Below, piece by piece: positions 38,210-50,179 of a DNA stretch of 64,000 nt; position 1 is the stretch's first letter; every line of letters begins with the position of its first letter. The DNA comes from Ailurus styani (taxonomy: Eukaryota > Chordata > Mammalia > Carnivora > Ailuridae): NCBI GenBank assembly GCA_002007465.1, contig LNAC01000066.1, positions 534,381 to 598,380 of the forward strand. The letters run 5' to 3'. The position numbers and the translations under genes were made by a program. The notes under the pieces are model-generated. The model was not told the origin of the DNA. It saw nothing but the letters and a program-made list of their open reading frames with translations, and did no database searches.

Positions 38210-38750
38210 AAATCTATGATGGTTTTAAAAGATGCCCACAAACTCTTCGACTTTCTCCAACCAAGAGGTAGTGTACATCTCCTGCCTGGGACCCTGAGGT
38301 CACCTGCAGGACTGCCTTGATGAACAAGATGCAGTCCAAGTGGTGCCGCATGGCTGCTGAAGCTAGGTCAGAAGAGACTGGCAGCTTCTGCCAGTTTCCT
38401 CTGGTACATTCACAGTGATCCTTCAGCCTGAATGTGAGAAGTACAATCACTCCGATGCAGCATGGAGAGAGAGCGCATGCAGAGAGATGCCCCAGGAGTC
38501 CACACTCTTCAAGCCCCCAGCTATTTGGGTGTTACCAAGCCCAAATGCAAGACAAGGGTATGAGGAAGACTTGAGATGACCCCAATCACCATTTGACTGT
38601 AGCTTCCTTCATAAGGGATCCTGAGCAAGACCGGTCTAGCTGCCCCTAATTTACCTCCAGATTCATGAGTCAGTGAGTTATTGTGCACAGCCACACTTTG
38701 AAGATGATTTGTTAATGCAACAGAGAACCAGAATAATGCTCGAGCCAGAA
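38210..38750 (+). mobile_element. Ancient MaLR/LTR-like remnant
   Basis: Blocks 'GATGCCCACAAACTC', 'TGGAGAGAGAGCGCATGCAGAGAGATGCCCC', 'GAGATGACCCCAATCACC' and 'GATTCATGAGTCAGTGAGTTATTG' occur in the order of old LTR elements carrying a '...tgagtgagc' 3' portion. Family not assigned. Confidence 0.45.
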
Positions 38751-39329
38751 ATCTAAGGATTCCCTAAAATCATTGTTCTTGCCTTCTACATCCAACTACG
38801 GAATTGCAGCAATTCTTCAAAGCATCTACTTTTGTGGATCCGTCCTGCTCCTGACTGGTGGTAAATACCATCATTTCATTCCTGAACCAGGAAAACCTCT
38901 TCCTAACTGGCCTTCTTGCTCCAGGCTGGCCTCCCTTTCCCATCCCTCACAGTGCAGCCAGATCTGCCCAGGTCAGTCCAGGCAAACTTCGAAGGTTCCC
39001 ATGATGGGACCCTAGCTGGGCTCTGCAGCTCCAAGTGTATCCACTGCTCCTGACTCTGCTCCAGCCACACCGAGTCCTGGGAGGACACAGTCCTTGAAGT
39101 GTGGGATTCCTTACTCCTGAGTCCCTGCACAAGCTGTTCCTTCTGCCTGGCTCTGCCTGTCACTGGGCCAATTCAACTTCAACACCACAGATTAAATAGG
39201 ACTCCTCTTGGAAGCTCTATAGGGCCCTCACGTCTAAGTTAAGCTTCCTCTCAGACACTCCCTCAGTCACCTTTATTTCCCTCGAAATGGAATATGCCAC
39301 TCCAAAATGTAATTGCCTATTTTTCATCT

Positions 39330-39460
39330 TTAAGAGTTTAAGTTCCCTGACAATAGGCCAATGGCTCACTCACTTGTATATCCCTAGTGCCAGGACCACA
39401 TCAGAACCTAAAAGGGTCATAAGAATTAGAGTTGTTTCCGTGAATGACTGATAAGTGATG
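39330..39460 (+). repeat. L2/MIR-type fragment
   Basis: 'AGTTCCCTGACAATAGG...CACTTGTATATCCCTAGTGCCAGGACC...GAATGACTGATAAGTGATG' resembles the 3' part of L2. Confidence 0.5.
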
Positions 39461-39849
39461 GAGTTGCCTTGATATAATTTAAGAAATAAAATAAGAATGA
39501 AAGATAGCTAGCTCTTCCGGAAAGGATATAAAAGAACTAAAAATTTTTAAGTGAAATAAACACTTGAGATTACCTAATTAATCCCATCTTTTTATAGATG
39601 AAGAAACAAGTTAATGAGATTGACGGGCTTGCCCAAATGTCCATACCTGGTTGGTGGCAAAGCCAGGAACAAAAATCAGGTCAATGAACTCCCATGGTAC
39701 CACTGCAGCACGTCAGAATTTGAATGAACCACACTGAATAGTGCAGGAATTTCAGAATATGGCCAGTAACCTCGAAATTAGGAATCTGCCTTATAATCCT
39801 CTTGTATTATATTATTCTCATGCCTGAACATATGGAGTAGCTTTGGGCA

Positions 39850-40495
39850 ATTTTAAATTTCTTTGGAGTGCACACCCATCAGAATGGGTACAGAGAAGGA
39901 CTGACAATACAAGTAGTATTGGTGAGAATACGAAATAACTACAACTCTTACACTGGGAGAAGTCCAATTGGTTGGTACAGCTACTTCAGAAAAATGTTTG
40001 CCAGTACATAGTAAATCTGAACATACATGTACCCAACGAGCCTGAAATTTCATTCTGGCCAACAGAAGTTAATATTTCCACCAAAAATATGTGCTAGAAA
40101 GTTTGTAGCAGATTCCAAATATCCTCAAAGTGAAAACAGTCTAAATGCCCAACAACAGAATGGATGGACTAATAAGGATACATTCATAATTACGTTGCAA
40201 CAAAAAAGAACAAATTACTCATTCGTACAACATGGATGAATTACACAGGCATACTGAGTGAAAGAAATCCTGAGCATATTTGTGATTCCATTTATGTGAC
40301 ATTCATAATCAGGCAAAACTAATCTAGGTCAGTACTGCCTGGGAAGGGACACAAGAGAGCCTTCTGGAGTGTTGGAAAGGTTTTACATCTCCATTTTGGG
40401 GGTGATAACACAATACAGGTACATATAAATTTAGCTGTACTTTTAAGACTTGAAGTTCAACTTCAAGTGCACAATTAAAATTGAGTGAGCAATTA
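39850..40495 (+). mobile_element. Old L1M fragment (ORF2 end into 3' UTR)
   Basis: 'CACACCCATCAGAATGGG', 'TGGTGAGAATACGAAATAACTACAACTCTTACACTGG', 'CTAAATGCCCAACAACAGAATGG', 'AACATGGATGAATTACACAGGC' and 'TCCATTTATGTGACATTCATAA' follow L1 order. Numerous substitutions and indels are present. Confidence 0.75.
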
Positions 40496-41814
40496 GAAAA
40501 AGAGACAGGTGCACATTAGCTTTATAGAGACTTATGTTCAATGTAATACAATATAATCTCATTCAACCCTCAAAAGAACCATTAAGTTTTATAAATATTA
40601 TTTATTAGTCATGGTTGGGTTCAAAAAAATCTCTGAATCAGAACAGGAAGAAAGAGGGAATAAAAAGTGATAGTTTAAAAAAAAAAAAAATCAACATTCT
40701 TTTTGGGATTTTTCTTTTTGTAGAACAGACCAAAAAAAGTGTTTTATCCAGTCAAGGACAACTTTAATGTCCAGCTCTTAAAAGGTACATGAAAGGATGT
40801 GTTCCTACACGATGTTTAGTTAACTCCACAAAGATTGTACACTGCCAGTTCTGAAGAGGAAAAAAATCCCTAAGGTGTCACTGACGCAGGGCAGGAGACA
40901 GGGAAATTAAGGACACAGAGAGACTCACTTTGTCTACACTTCTATTGATACCATTGAGTCATATGGACTCATACCAATCAGTATGGAAAAATCTAATTGA
41001 TTTTTAAGTACAGCTTATTATTGTTTTATTAGTGCTAATCATCACAGAGGCAACCTCTGATGCTGTCTGAATTTTGCACATGAGAAAATTATGATTCAAA
41101 GTGATCTTAGACCAGGTTCCCAGGATTTGGCATTTTAGAAATAAGTACATTCTAAATATATATATACACACATTCATCCAAACAAACTTGAGGACTAATA
41201 CAACTAGGTCATGTTTTTATTCTGCTAGGTAAAGACATTCTGAGAGACACACTACCATTCACCATCATTTCAGAGGAGACCATATATTCTAAGAGCTACA
41301 AAAAGTTGAAGCAACATTTCAAGTTTAAGTCTCTAAATTTACAATTACTTTACAACACTTTCCTGATTTTTCCATTTTACTATGGACAGGTATTTGGAAA
41401 GCTAGATCACACAGGTAATTGGTGGACTATCTGGGAATCAAATATAGAACTTCGAAGTTCTTTTTCTTCTGTCACAATAATAGGTACAGATTAAAATCAT
41501 GGACATGTCACCCTTGTGACAACCAAGGCAATTGTGAGGATTCCGTTCTTCCTGACCCTCGGTTTCTTCAACCGCAAGACAGGAATAACTACTCCAATAC
41601 CACTCGGGATTGGCGAAAGGGCTAAAGGAACAGTAGAATCCCATATTAAGCACTTCCTGCAGAACCAGAGAACAAATTCTCAAGTGTTAATCATCATCAT
41701 CACAAACTATTATGAACTTTGACTTAAACTCTGGCTGATTCTGTGGAGGCACTGTTTAAGCACATTACTAATATTAATTTATTTATTCAGTATCAAAAGC
41801 TTTAAAATACAGGT

Positions 41815-42800
41815 ACCTTTTGACCCTACAATTCTACTTCTAGAATTTGATCATAAAGCAGAAACACCCCAGATGATTAGAAACACTACATGTACTAATC
41901 CCTCTTTTAGAGATTCACCATGTAATCGGCATATTAAAGGCTGTACAATACAAACTTGTTTTACTTTGACCCAGTTTTTAAAATTACTTGGCACTGGAAT
42001 CACTTTTTGTTTTTGTTTTTGTTTTTTAAAGATTTTATTTATTTATTTAACACAGAGCAAGAGAGAGATCACAAGTAGGCAGAGAGGCAGGCAGAGAGAG
42101 AGGAGGAAGCAGGCTCCCCGCTGAGCAGGGAGCCCGATGCGGGCCTCGATCCCAGGACGCTGAGATCATGACCTGAGCCGAAAGCAGAGGCTTTAACCCA
42201 CTGAGCCACCCAGGCGCCCTGGAATCACTTTTTGTAATAAGACTCATTTAAGTACCATAAAACTACCACTCCCTACAATACACTAGCATAAAATACCCAG
42301 AATTTATACAGAATATTCATTTTAGTGTTATTTATAACAGCCAAAATTGGATAGGAAATATTCGATGGAAAGGTGATTAAGAAAATTATGGTTTGTCAGT
42401 ACATAATGCAGGAAACTAATGAAGAGAAACTTAAATTTTAAGTACTCATAGAAGTAAAAGAGCAGGTTACGAAACTATCTTCATCACAATGCAGGATTGA
42501 AAATGTTAACTGGGTTCTTTCTGGGTTACACAATTTTCCCCCCATTGTGCTTTCCAAATTTCCTTTTACTTTAATAATATGTTACCAAAATAATCTGTCC
42601 TTTCGCAGGCAAGAATAGGTATATACATGTGTAGATGTTAATAGGATTACAAAATGACTGTCATCAACTCAGACAGGAATCACAATACTGAAGTGCAAAT
42701 AAAATTTCTAGGATTCACTGTGTAGTACTAACAAGTAAACATATACAAAGCATGCCTCAAAACCAACACCTATTCTCTGAGCTGCTCACAAAATCCAAAT
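41815..42800 (+). mobile_element. Old L1/HAL1-type fragment interrupted by a SINE
   Basis: 'CTTTTGACCCTACAATTCTACTTCTAGAATTTGATC' before the SINE and 'TGTTATTTATAACAGCCAAAATTGGATAGG', 'GCAGGAAACTAATGAAGAG' after it form a continuous L1-like order. The 3' boundary is unclear. Confidence 0.6.
42011..42219 (-). repeat. CAN-SINE
   Basis: This is a minus-oriented element with a GTTTTTGTTTTTGTTTTTT left end and a CCACCCAGGCGCCC right end. The target-site duplication TGGAATCACTTTTTGT is perfect at 41995-42010 and 42220-42235. It is inserted in an old L1 and sense with respect to ARL15. Confidence 0.97.
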
Positions 42801-43859
42801 AAGATCTACATATAAAAGCGTAAATGGTAATATCCAAACCAGAAACAAAAAAACAAGTATCTATACGAACAACATTTATTGTTCTCAAAAACAGAAAATT
42901 TTCAAGAAGGGTGGCAGGTTACAATTTCTGTAAAATTATATTTAGCCTATTGTTAGTATATTCTTTATACATACATGCATATGTAAAAATGCAAAAACCG
43001 TGCATGAGAATGACACCCACTAACTCCAGTACAGAGAAGGGGAAGCAGCAGGCTCTAGCTCTAGTTTTGAAGGTTTTTTTTAAAGTAGTTTTGAGCTAAA
43101 AATGGTAAGATGCTAACACCTGTTCATCAGAGAGGTAGATAGGTACACAGAAGTAGGTTTTATTATTTTCTGTACTCTTCTAGATACGTATTAAAAGTAA
43201 AACTTTGAAAGAGCTGTATTTTGTTGTAGCTCCTGACTCCATGATTAGGAACCGGTACAGTCCTTCTGCGCCTCAGTCAGTGGCCCTGGGAGGACTCTAG
43301 ATAGTCACCCATTTCCCCACGAGTGAGGCCAGGGAAGCAGCTACCCTGGTGAAAAAACACCCAAGAATCCCTCTTGGGGAGAAAGGGACACAATTACGCG
43401 AGATAAGTCCTCAACCCTGAGGAGCAGTCCAGAGGTCAGACCAGTGCCCAGCAAATCTAGGTACAAAGGGACCTGATAAATGAGACTGGCCTGCAAATCC
43501 AGCTTTTCAAATGGTTCCTCTCAAAACCATGCAGGTATGCTTAGCTATGAGACTATGTTTGGCTAAAAAGTAGAGGACCCACATTTATGCAAAAAGAGTG
43601 GAGGAAAGTAGTTATACAAATGAAAGCAAAAATCCCTGAGTCAGCAGCTCACCTGAAGGCACAAACCCCCGCAGCTGCCCCCCGCAGGAACAGGAGTCCC
43701 TACACTCCTGGGAGGGCTTCTTCCAGAAGCCACAGGACAGCAATCAAGTGACCCCTCAATTCCCAGTATTGTGTCTGTGATTTATGCTGCCCCTTTCACG
43801 TCCTCTCTGCTATTATCAGGTAGGCACCACCACACGCTTCTGGGCATGGGCTTGGAATC

Positions 43860-43950
43860 CACCAAGCTAGGCTCCCCCTCTAGCCCTGACACTCCACCTC
43901 ACTGAACCTCAAGTTCCCTCTTTTCTAAGGCCACGCTTTTTAAGTTGGTA
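43860..43950 (+). repeat. Possible MIR remnant
   Basis: 'CTCTAGCCCTGACACTCCACCTCACTGAACCTCAAGTTCCCTCTTTTCTAAGG' resembles the MIR core. Confidence 0.4.
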
Positions 43951-43999
43951 GTCTCTGGTCAACAGGACCGACGGGAGGATGAAGTTGGGTGACAGGAGT

Positions 44000-45140
44000 A
44001 AGACACTTTGCACCATACTTGGTACACAGTCCCCTCTGATTCTGGTGATCAAAATGGTCAGGGACCCTGCCCTGATGAAGGGAACAGACTCCAGCAATAG
44101 CCATCACCCTGGTGCCATTCAAGGGCTATCCACGTCTTCACTTCAGCACTAGAAGTCAGAAATGGCTACATAATTTGTGAGGCCCAGGGCAAAATGAAAA
44201 TGTTTGCAAAGCATCGAAGATTAAGAGGATGGTGAAGCCTAGAGCATTAAACCAAGTGTGGGGCCCTTCGAAGCCTACTCCCCACGGCCACAAGCCCCTG
44301 AAGGCAGCCCTGCCGGAAGTAAATGTGCTCAAACACTCTGTGGACACTGGAAATGAAGGTCAATAAGAACTCAGCTTTCTAGACTCACCCAGACACTGGA
44401 AGCATTTGGGCAGATGCAGGGGTGGGGCAGGGAGAGCCATAGCAGAACTAAAGGGGGCTGTAGACCTGAAAATAAAAGCCCATCATGAATTCAATTTGTG
44501 AGAAGTTATCAGGGGAAACTGCTGTTTCCTTGTTCTCTGCCATGCACTTACCAGAACTTCCCTAAAAATCTTTCCTCCTTTCTAGTCTACCTCAGAAACA
44601 AATTATTTATAGTGAGTATCAGGGGAGTTTGCCCAACTGAAATCCTTAAGCAAGACACTGCTTGGGGCCTAGTGTCGGCTGAGACAGGCTCATTTCCCAG
44701 GCAGCGCGTGGTAAGGGAGCACAGCAGATGTCAAACTGACAACTAGGTCCTCAGTCCCAGTGACCTCTTCAAAAAAGAACTGGGACTTGTGACCGGCAAG
44801 AAGGTGCCCCTGCCGTGACAGGAGGGGGCTAAAAGAGCGGCTACGAAATCCATTTGTGGTCACTTGAAGAAACATTAGATGGTGACGGTCGGTCACCTCA
44901 GTGACCAGAGTCAGGACATTGTGGGACAAGAGGCTCAGGCCACAACACAGTTGTTTGTATTTAGCCTTCTCCTTAACAGTCATTTAACAAAGCCAAGTCC
45001 TAGAACGAAGCCAAGCCAAGAACAAGGGAACAAACCCTGGTCAGCCTCCTCAAGACCCCTGGTTTTGTTTTGTCTGTTTGTTTTACTCTTTACTTAAGTG
45101 GTGGCACAGTACTTGCATGAAGTACATTGTAAAAATTTCA
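44000..45140. other. Unassigned non-coding intronic sequence
   Basis: No gene or clear repeat. Frames of up to 97 codons on both strands overlap each other and have no family resemblance. Confidence 0.4.
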
Positions 45141-45149
45141 ACGGTCTTC

Positions 45150-45320
45150 TAGTAGCTTCAACACCAGGCTGGAAGAAGGCTACAAACCCAGCTCTATTCC
45201 TTAGCTGTGTGAACTTGGGGAAAGGACACCACCTTTCTGAGCCTCGTTTTAATGCCATTACACAGGAAAACATTTATGGCATTGTCTGGCACACAGTAAG
45301 TGCTCAATAAGTAAACTCAT
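45150..45320 (+). repeat. MIR remnant
   Basis: 'AACACCAGGCTGGAAG...CTTAGCTGTGTGAACTTGGGGAAAGG...TTTCTGAGCCTCGTTTTAATG...GGCACACAGTAAGTGCTCAATAAGT' is nearly the full MIR order. Confidence 0.75.
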
Positions 45321-47030
45321 AGTTCACTCCCTCCACCCCCAGCATGCCAACAAGCACACGCCTTAGGCTCCCAGAGATCGTGAATCATTTCTCCTGTGGG
45401 TCTTTTCCTTGGACTCCCACTTGCAGACTTCTAAGACTGCAGCAACGAAGCTGGAGGAACAGAGCAAATGCCTCCATATCAGAGGTCCTGCTTAATGGTA
45501 CAGATGTTCTTCAGACTTTTTTGCCATGACAAGTCCAGATGGTAGATCTATGCTTGCATTATTTTAATCTTAGGATTCAAAGAATATTTACATGACTAAT
45601 CCAACTGCAGTTAAGACTAAAAAGTGTTTGGTCTGTATATTATGGTCAATTTGACCATAGTCAGAACATACAATTTATAATGTTCAGAGTCATTCAGGGT
45701 TAACCACACCACACTTTAAATTTAACTGAGCACCAAATAAAATCCAAATGTGCCTTCACTCTTCTTTTCAAATAGGCACATTTACAACTTACTAGTACCT
45801 ACAGGCTCTGTTGTTTGAAGCAGATCATGAGTTTCTATTCTTGGTCAGTTGGTTTTTATTCTGTAGATGGTGATGTACTTGTGCTGACCTCCCCACCTTC
45901 TCACCCGATCTTCTTCCCTGACACAAAGTTTTAATAATGGCAGGTACAGCCTTGGACCAAGAAACTAGGCCAGGTTCACCAATCTATATGGGAAATCTAA
46001 AATGCTAGCCTTAAATTCTAAACACAACATACGAATGCAATGATCATTAGTTGACAATTAGCATCCCAGACTAATCAACCATTTTCAGTTGTCACATTTT
46101 CGCATCTAACTCTGCATTTTAGTTCACAATAAAACAAAAACATGTAAAATAAGAAAACTACCAGAAAGCCAGGGGGTACATCAGCAGCTGCCTTCTCTCT
46201 GATGCACCTTCTGCATCCTGTCCCGCCACGGACTCCCCTAGAGCCACATGCCTGGCGGTCCTACAACCAAGGGGACCTCAGCTGGGAGCTCATCCTCCCG
46301 GGACTCTGAGGGCCATGCACAAGGCAGGGGGCTCCATGAACATTTGTTGAATGGACGAAAATATCAACATGTGATAATATTAAAATATCAAGGGTCTTAC
46401 GTCATCCTACTTGCCGATTACCACTCCAAATCTTTCCAAATACTAGCACTAGTTTAAAAGTTAGCCCAGCATTTACCAGCGAGAAATCATTAAGGTCTTA
46501 AAGAATAAGCGACATAATCACAATAACATTTTATATCTAAAAAAAAAAGTGCTGTTTATAAATCCCTTTCTTTCCCTCCATTATCTCATTTAATCATCAT
46601 AAGCAGAATGAATTTTACTGTTTTGATGGCAGAAGGAGGGAAAAGGTAAAATCCTAATCAATCAACAAGAGTTAGGACAGAAAGACAATTTGAAACTGAA
46701 TCTAGAAGCTGATCTTGTCCAATCCACCAGGAATACCTGGTAGATGTGTTTCTCTTTCATTACAACTAGATTTTCTCCTACCTTACTCAAAAGCTCTGCA
46801 CGTGATCTTGCTAGTTCTGTCAAGAGAGAGTAAGATGCAAGTACTGCCTGTTGGAACAATAGCAAATCTTTATCCATAGACCCAACAGGTAGGACCGTGG
46901 CCTTTAAAGCCCAATGTGAAGATGTGGCCTCCTAAGCCAATTTCCTTAACTGGAAAACATGAGATTTTTATATTTAAATTGCCACCCCGGCTAAACAAAG
47001 TATCTTGATAATCTCCAAGTGTAAAGGATA

Positions 47031-47081
47031 CATTCTGCATTCCCCAGAACAAAACACCTAATCCAAACAGATTTTATCTTG
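47031..47081 (+). repeat. Copy B of an unassigned 51-base repeat
   Basis: It matches 13831-13881 at 47 of 51 positions. Sequence outside the shared block diverges quickly. Confidence 0.75.
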
Positions 47082-47145
47082 TCTCAGTTGAGAAGCTGGT
47101 GAGAAAAGTAGGACTGTCCCTCCATCTCATTCAGTTCAACAAATA

Positions 47146-47213
47146 CTGGGCACTGGGTGTTATTTATTTAGAATTAACAAATTACCACTATATCCCTGAA
47201 CTGAATTAAAAAA
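47146..47213 (+). mobile_element. Possible L1 3'-end scrap
   Basis: 'ACTGGGCACTGGGTGTTAT' and 'ACTATATCCCTGAACTGAATTAAAAAA' match parts of the carnivore L1 3' end seen at 52,900-52,980. The middle is missing or decayed. Confidence 0.45.
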
Positions 47214-47543
47214 CCCTGTCTTAAATATTAAGGCATTATCCCTGTCCCTTACCTTATTGGTCACCTCTAATTGGGAATATCTTTTTAAGAAAATCAACAA
47301 CACCCTCAAAGATCAGACAGCTACATCACTGGCTTCAATACCCAGAGTCCTATTATAAGCTATTAAAAATAGCATCTACCTTTCTCCCATTTCTCTTCCT
47401 TTCTAATCTCCTCCAAGTAGAAAAGGTTAAGTGATGACATTCCATCCAAAGAACAATGGACAATACATACACACAGCTCCCTCTTCCAGCTTCCAACAGC
47501 AGCAACAAGGAAAGTCAAGCACCGATTAAAAAAAGAAAAGCCA

Positions 47544-47730
47544 GGGCGCCTGGGTGGCTCAGTGGGTTAAAGCCTCTGCTTTCGGCTCAGGTCATGATCT
47601 CAGGGTCCTGGGATCGAGGCCCACATCGGGCTCTCTGCTCGGCAGGGAGCCTGCTTCCTCCTCTCTCTCTGCCTGCCTCTCTGCCTACTTGTGATCTCTC
47701 TCTCTCTCTGTGTCAAATAAATAAATAAAA

Positions 47731-47766
<36 letters not shown>
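47544..47766 (+). repeat. Young CAN-SINE with very long A tail
   Basis: The body is nearly identical to the consensus shared by the copies at 30670, 54481 and 60493. The end is AAATAAATAAATAAAATCTTT followed by about 33 uninterrupted A. No target-site duplication is seen directly next to the element. Confidence 0.95.
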
Positions 47767-47769
<3 letters not shown>

Positions 47770-47775
47770 CTGTCT

Positions 47776-47776
47776 N
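47776..47776. other. Single unresolved base (N)
   Basis: This is an isolated N ten bases past a long A tail and marks a weak consensus or join in the assembly. Confidence 1.
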
Positions 47777-47799
47777 CTCTAGTTCACAAGCTCAGTGAA

Positions 47800-49600
47800 A
47801 CCTGAAGAGCCGATCTCATCAAGAGAGGAGCATTTTTTTTCCTGGAAGTCAAAGAACTTGAGAATTGATTTTAAAAATAAAATGACAGATGCAGTCAACG
47901 AAATTGATTTTTTTTCCAGAAACTGTTTTTTAATAAGCACCATATAAAGATTATATATAAGCAAATGAGTCAATTTGAAAGACAAGAAGAGCGGAATGTG
48001 TGGCACTTCATTTTCTCAGAGTTGGTAAGAAGTAAACAGAAAAGCGTGCCTTTGAAGAGTTGTATCTTTTAACTGAAGCTGGACTGAAAAATTGGACTTC
48101 ATGTTTACGGATTTCCTTAAATGTTTTCACAGGGGATACTTGGCACACTCACACAAACTGACTTATTTCCTTTAAGTTTTTCTCATCTCCATCAATTAGC
48201 CAATGATTTTTAACAGCTTCACTGCAGTTGTGATTTTTTAAGCTTAAAGTTACAAGATGATATATTTTAGTACCAATGCAATAGGGTGTGTGGGGGCGTG
48301 GCAGGTGAAACCAAAAAGCTGTGTCAAACTTGGGGCCCACTGATTTTAACACAAGCCTGTTAGTAAACTGGCAAAAAAAAATTAATCTGCTTTTAATTTA
48401 CCCTGAAGCACCACTAACAAATCATTCACCACCTTTAGATAATCCACCTAGAAATTAACCTGAGTAATGACCAATTTTCAATCCCCCAACCCCAAATGGT
48501 TTGGTGGTTTTGACACCTCGGTTTTGTGATGCTATTTGTAAATTTAAAACTCATCCAGTAAAGAAATACAATGATTAGAACCACCAGACTTCCTTTTTAG
48601 GAACTACTTAAATATCCAAAATTAGTTTCCAGTAGTACAGGTAATGTCACCCTTTCCTATTTGGAATTATTCTCAACAAACTTTGGCTTTGAGTGGGCTG
48701 CAAAACAAAATCATAGTATTGTATTTTACAAGGCAAGCTACAAAATAATCAGTTACTTGATTTAGAAAATCTAAAACACTTGGCAACTCTTAACCTACAG
48801 GGCACTTTGAATATTAAAGGACACGCATAATCAGATAACCTCTCCAACTGGCTCCAGGTGTGGGTGGATAATGTCCCTTTATCACAAAGATAACCGACAT
48901 CAACAAATGAACAAAACAGAATTTGAACTCAATTTTTTTATCTCTGTTCCATTCACAAGGTCGTGCATTAACTTCAATCACCATCCTTCCCCACAAGAAA
49001 ACAAAAACAAGTCATCAAGCTTCAGGGGAAACATCTCCTTCACAGAAACTAGAGTAAGTCCAAAGACAAGAAAACAGTACAAAACCCGTCCTTGTCCAGC
49101 ATTTCTTGATCATGAAAGCTTTCACAGTCTTTCTTAGAAGAGCATTAAGTTTAATTCCTAGAAGGCAATGGCAAATCTCTGCCAGGACAATCTACAGTAA
49201 AGTCGACTGCCCGTATCCAACAAGATCACAGAAGGGTCAATGTTTTTACCCAGCTACTGCAACTCCACGTAACAGAGGTCTGAACTAACAAGGTAAACCT
49301 GGTAATTGTATAGGATCGAACACAGCCAATGTCAGTGAGGCTCCCCTTGAACAAAACATGCAGCTCCCGGGAAATAGAATTTCTGGAACAATACATGATG
49401 CTTGCATAATTCCACAAAAACACGAGTGCATTATTAAAATACTGTTCAGTCCCAGCATTGTGCTGACACTTCCCACCTAAACTTCTCGGCACAAGCCTGG
49501 CCTAAAAACAGCTGGGATCCAGAGTAAAAGCCACATGCACCCAGGACAGGAACGGTGGGACAATGCCTGCCCCTACCCAGTCCCGACCAGGCTGCGATGT
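47800..49600. other. Unique non-coding sequence before the CpG island
   Basis: AT-rich, with no repeat or exon recognised. This is the promoter-proximal 1.8 kb of ARL15 intron 1 and so a reasonable place for intronic regulatory elements, but no site can be named with confidence. Confidence 0.45.
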
Positions 49601-50125
49601 AGTTTAGTCCCGTCTACTTTACGGTAATGTGCTTTTAAACCCTCGCCGCGACCGAGGTCATAGCTTTAGAGATCTAATAACAACCAAATGACCGGGGCTG
49701 CCGGGCACTTAGTAAGCCATTCTGGTTATGGCTCTTTAATAGTACTTGGAGTTCTGCTAAAGGGAGAGCAGAAAACTCCTGCTTCCTCGGAAAGAAAGTC
49801 CTTTTCGGGGAGCGCAGAGGGAAGCAAAGAACCGGGTCGCGGGCAGAGGACGCCCCGCCGCCCCCGCCCCATCTCTCCGGCACCCCCAGCACGCCCCTCT
49901 CCCCGCAGCCGGGTGGCCGGGGCCGCCCCTTTACCTGTCAGCTCCACCACCCCCTCCGCCCCGCAGGCCGCCCCTCGGAGTCCCAGCACAGCTCCGGAGC
50001 AGCGTGCAGGAGAAAGAACCCCAAAGGCATCCCATCCCAGAGAAAGCAAGCAAAAAGGCTGTTCCTCCAGGCGGAGGGATAGGGCACGTCGGGTTCCGAG
50101 AGACGACACTCCACCCCTGTCCCGC

Positions 50126-50131
50126 ACCTAC
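50126..50131 (-). other. ARL15: ARL15 intron 1 splice donor
   Basis: The minus strand reads CTG|GTAGGT at this position. GT is at 50131-50130, and the donor keeps the frame in phase 0 after Leu16. The alternative GT at 50127-50126 would add an in-frame V-G or hit TAG, and does not fit the known protein. Confidence 0.88.
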
Positions 50132-50179
50132 CAGATAATCCATGTACAGAAACGCCTCAGTTATCCGGAGATCAGACAT
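50132..50179 (-). CDS. ARL15: ARL15 first coding exon (partial CDS, residues 1-16)
   Basis: Read on the minus strand, ATG at 50179-50177 opens a frame giving MSDLRITEAFLYMDYL, which I recognise as the N terminus of ARL15, a small Arf-like GTPase of about 204 residues. CTG (50134-50132) is followed at once by GTAGGT, a good splice donor, so the exon ends in phase 0. Reading on past the donor gives a G-rich, non-ARL15 frame. The segment lies in a CpG island next to promoter motifs. From knowledge of the family, ARL15 has Ser rather than Gly at position 2, so no myristoylation. Its palmitoylated cysteines begin at residue 17, the first residue of exon 2, and it has been linked to CNNM/TRPM7 magnesium transport and to SMAD4. 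The GTPase motifs lie in later exons outside the window. The start context is weak (C at -3, T at +4). Confidence 0.93.

Larger units (their letters stand above)
1..50131 (-). other. ARL15: ARL15 intron 1 (5' portion)
   Basis: Everything left of the donor at 50131 is inferred to be intron 1 of ARL15. The gene is known to be several hundred kilobases long in human, with a very long first intron, so 50 kb without exon 2 is expected. I saw no second exon: no frame carries the CCKG/PEYDLV segment or the GLTGSGKT-like P-loop that follows residue 16. The content is interspersed repeats and unique non-coding sequence. A regulatory role for individual intronic stretches cannot be judged from one sequence. 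Confidence 0.85.
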
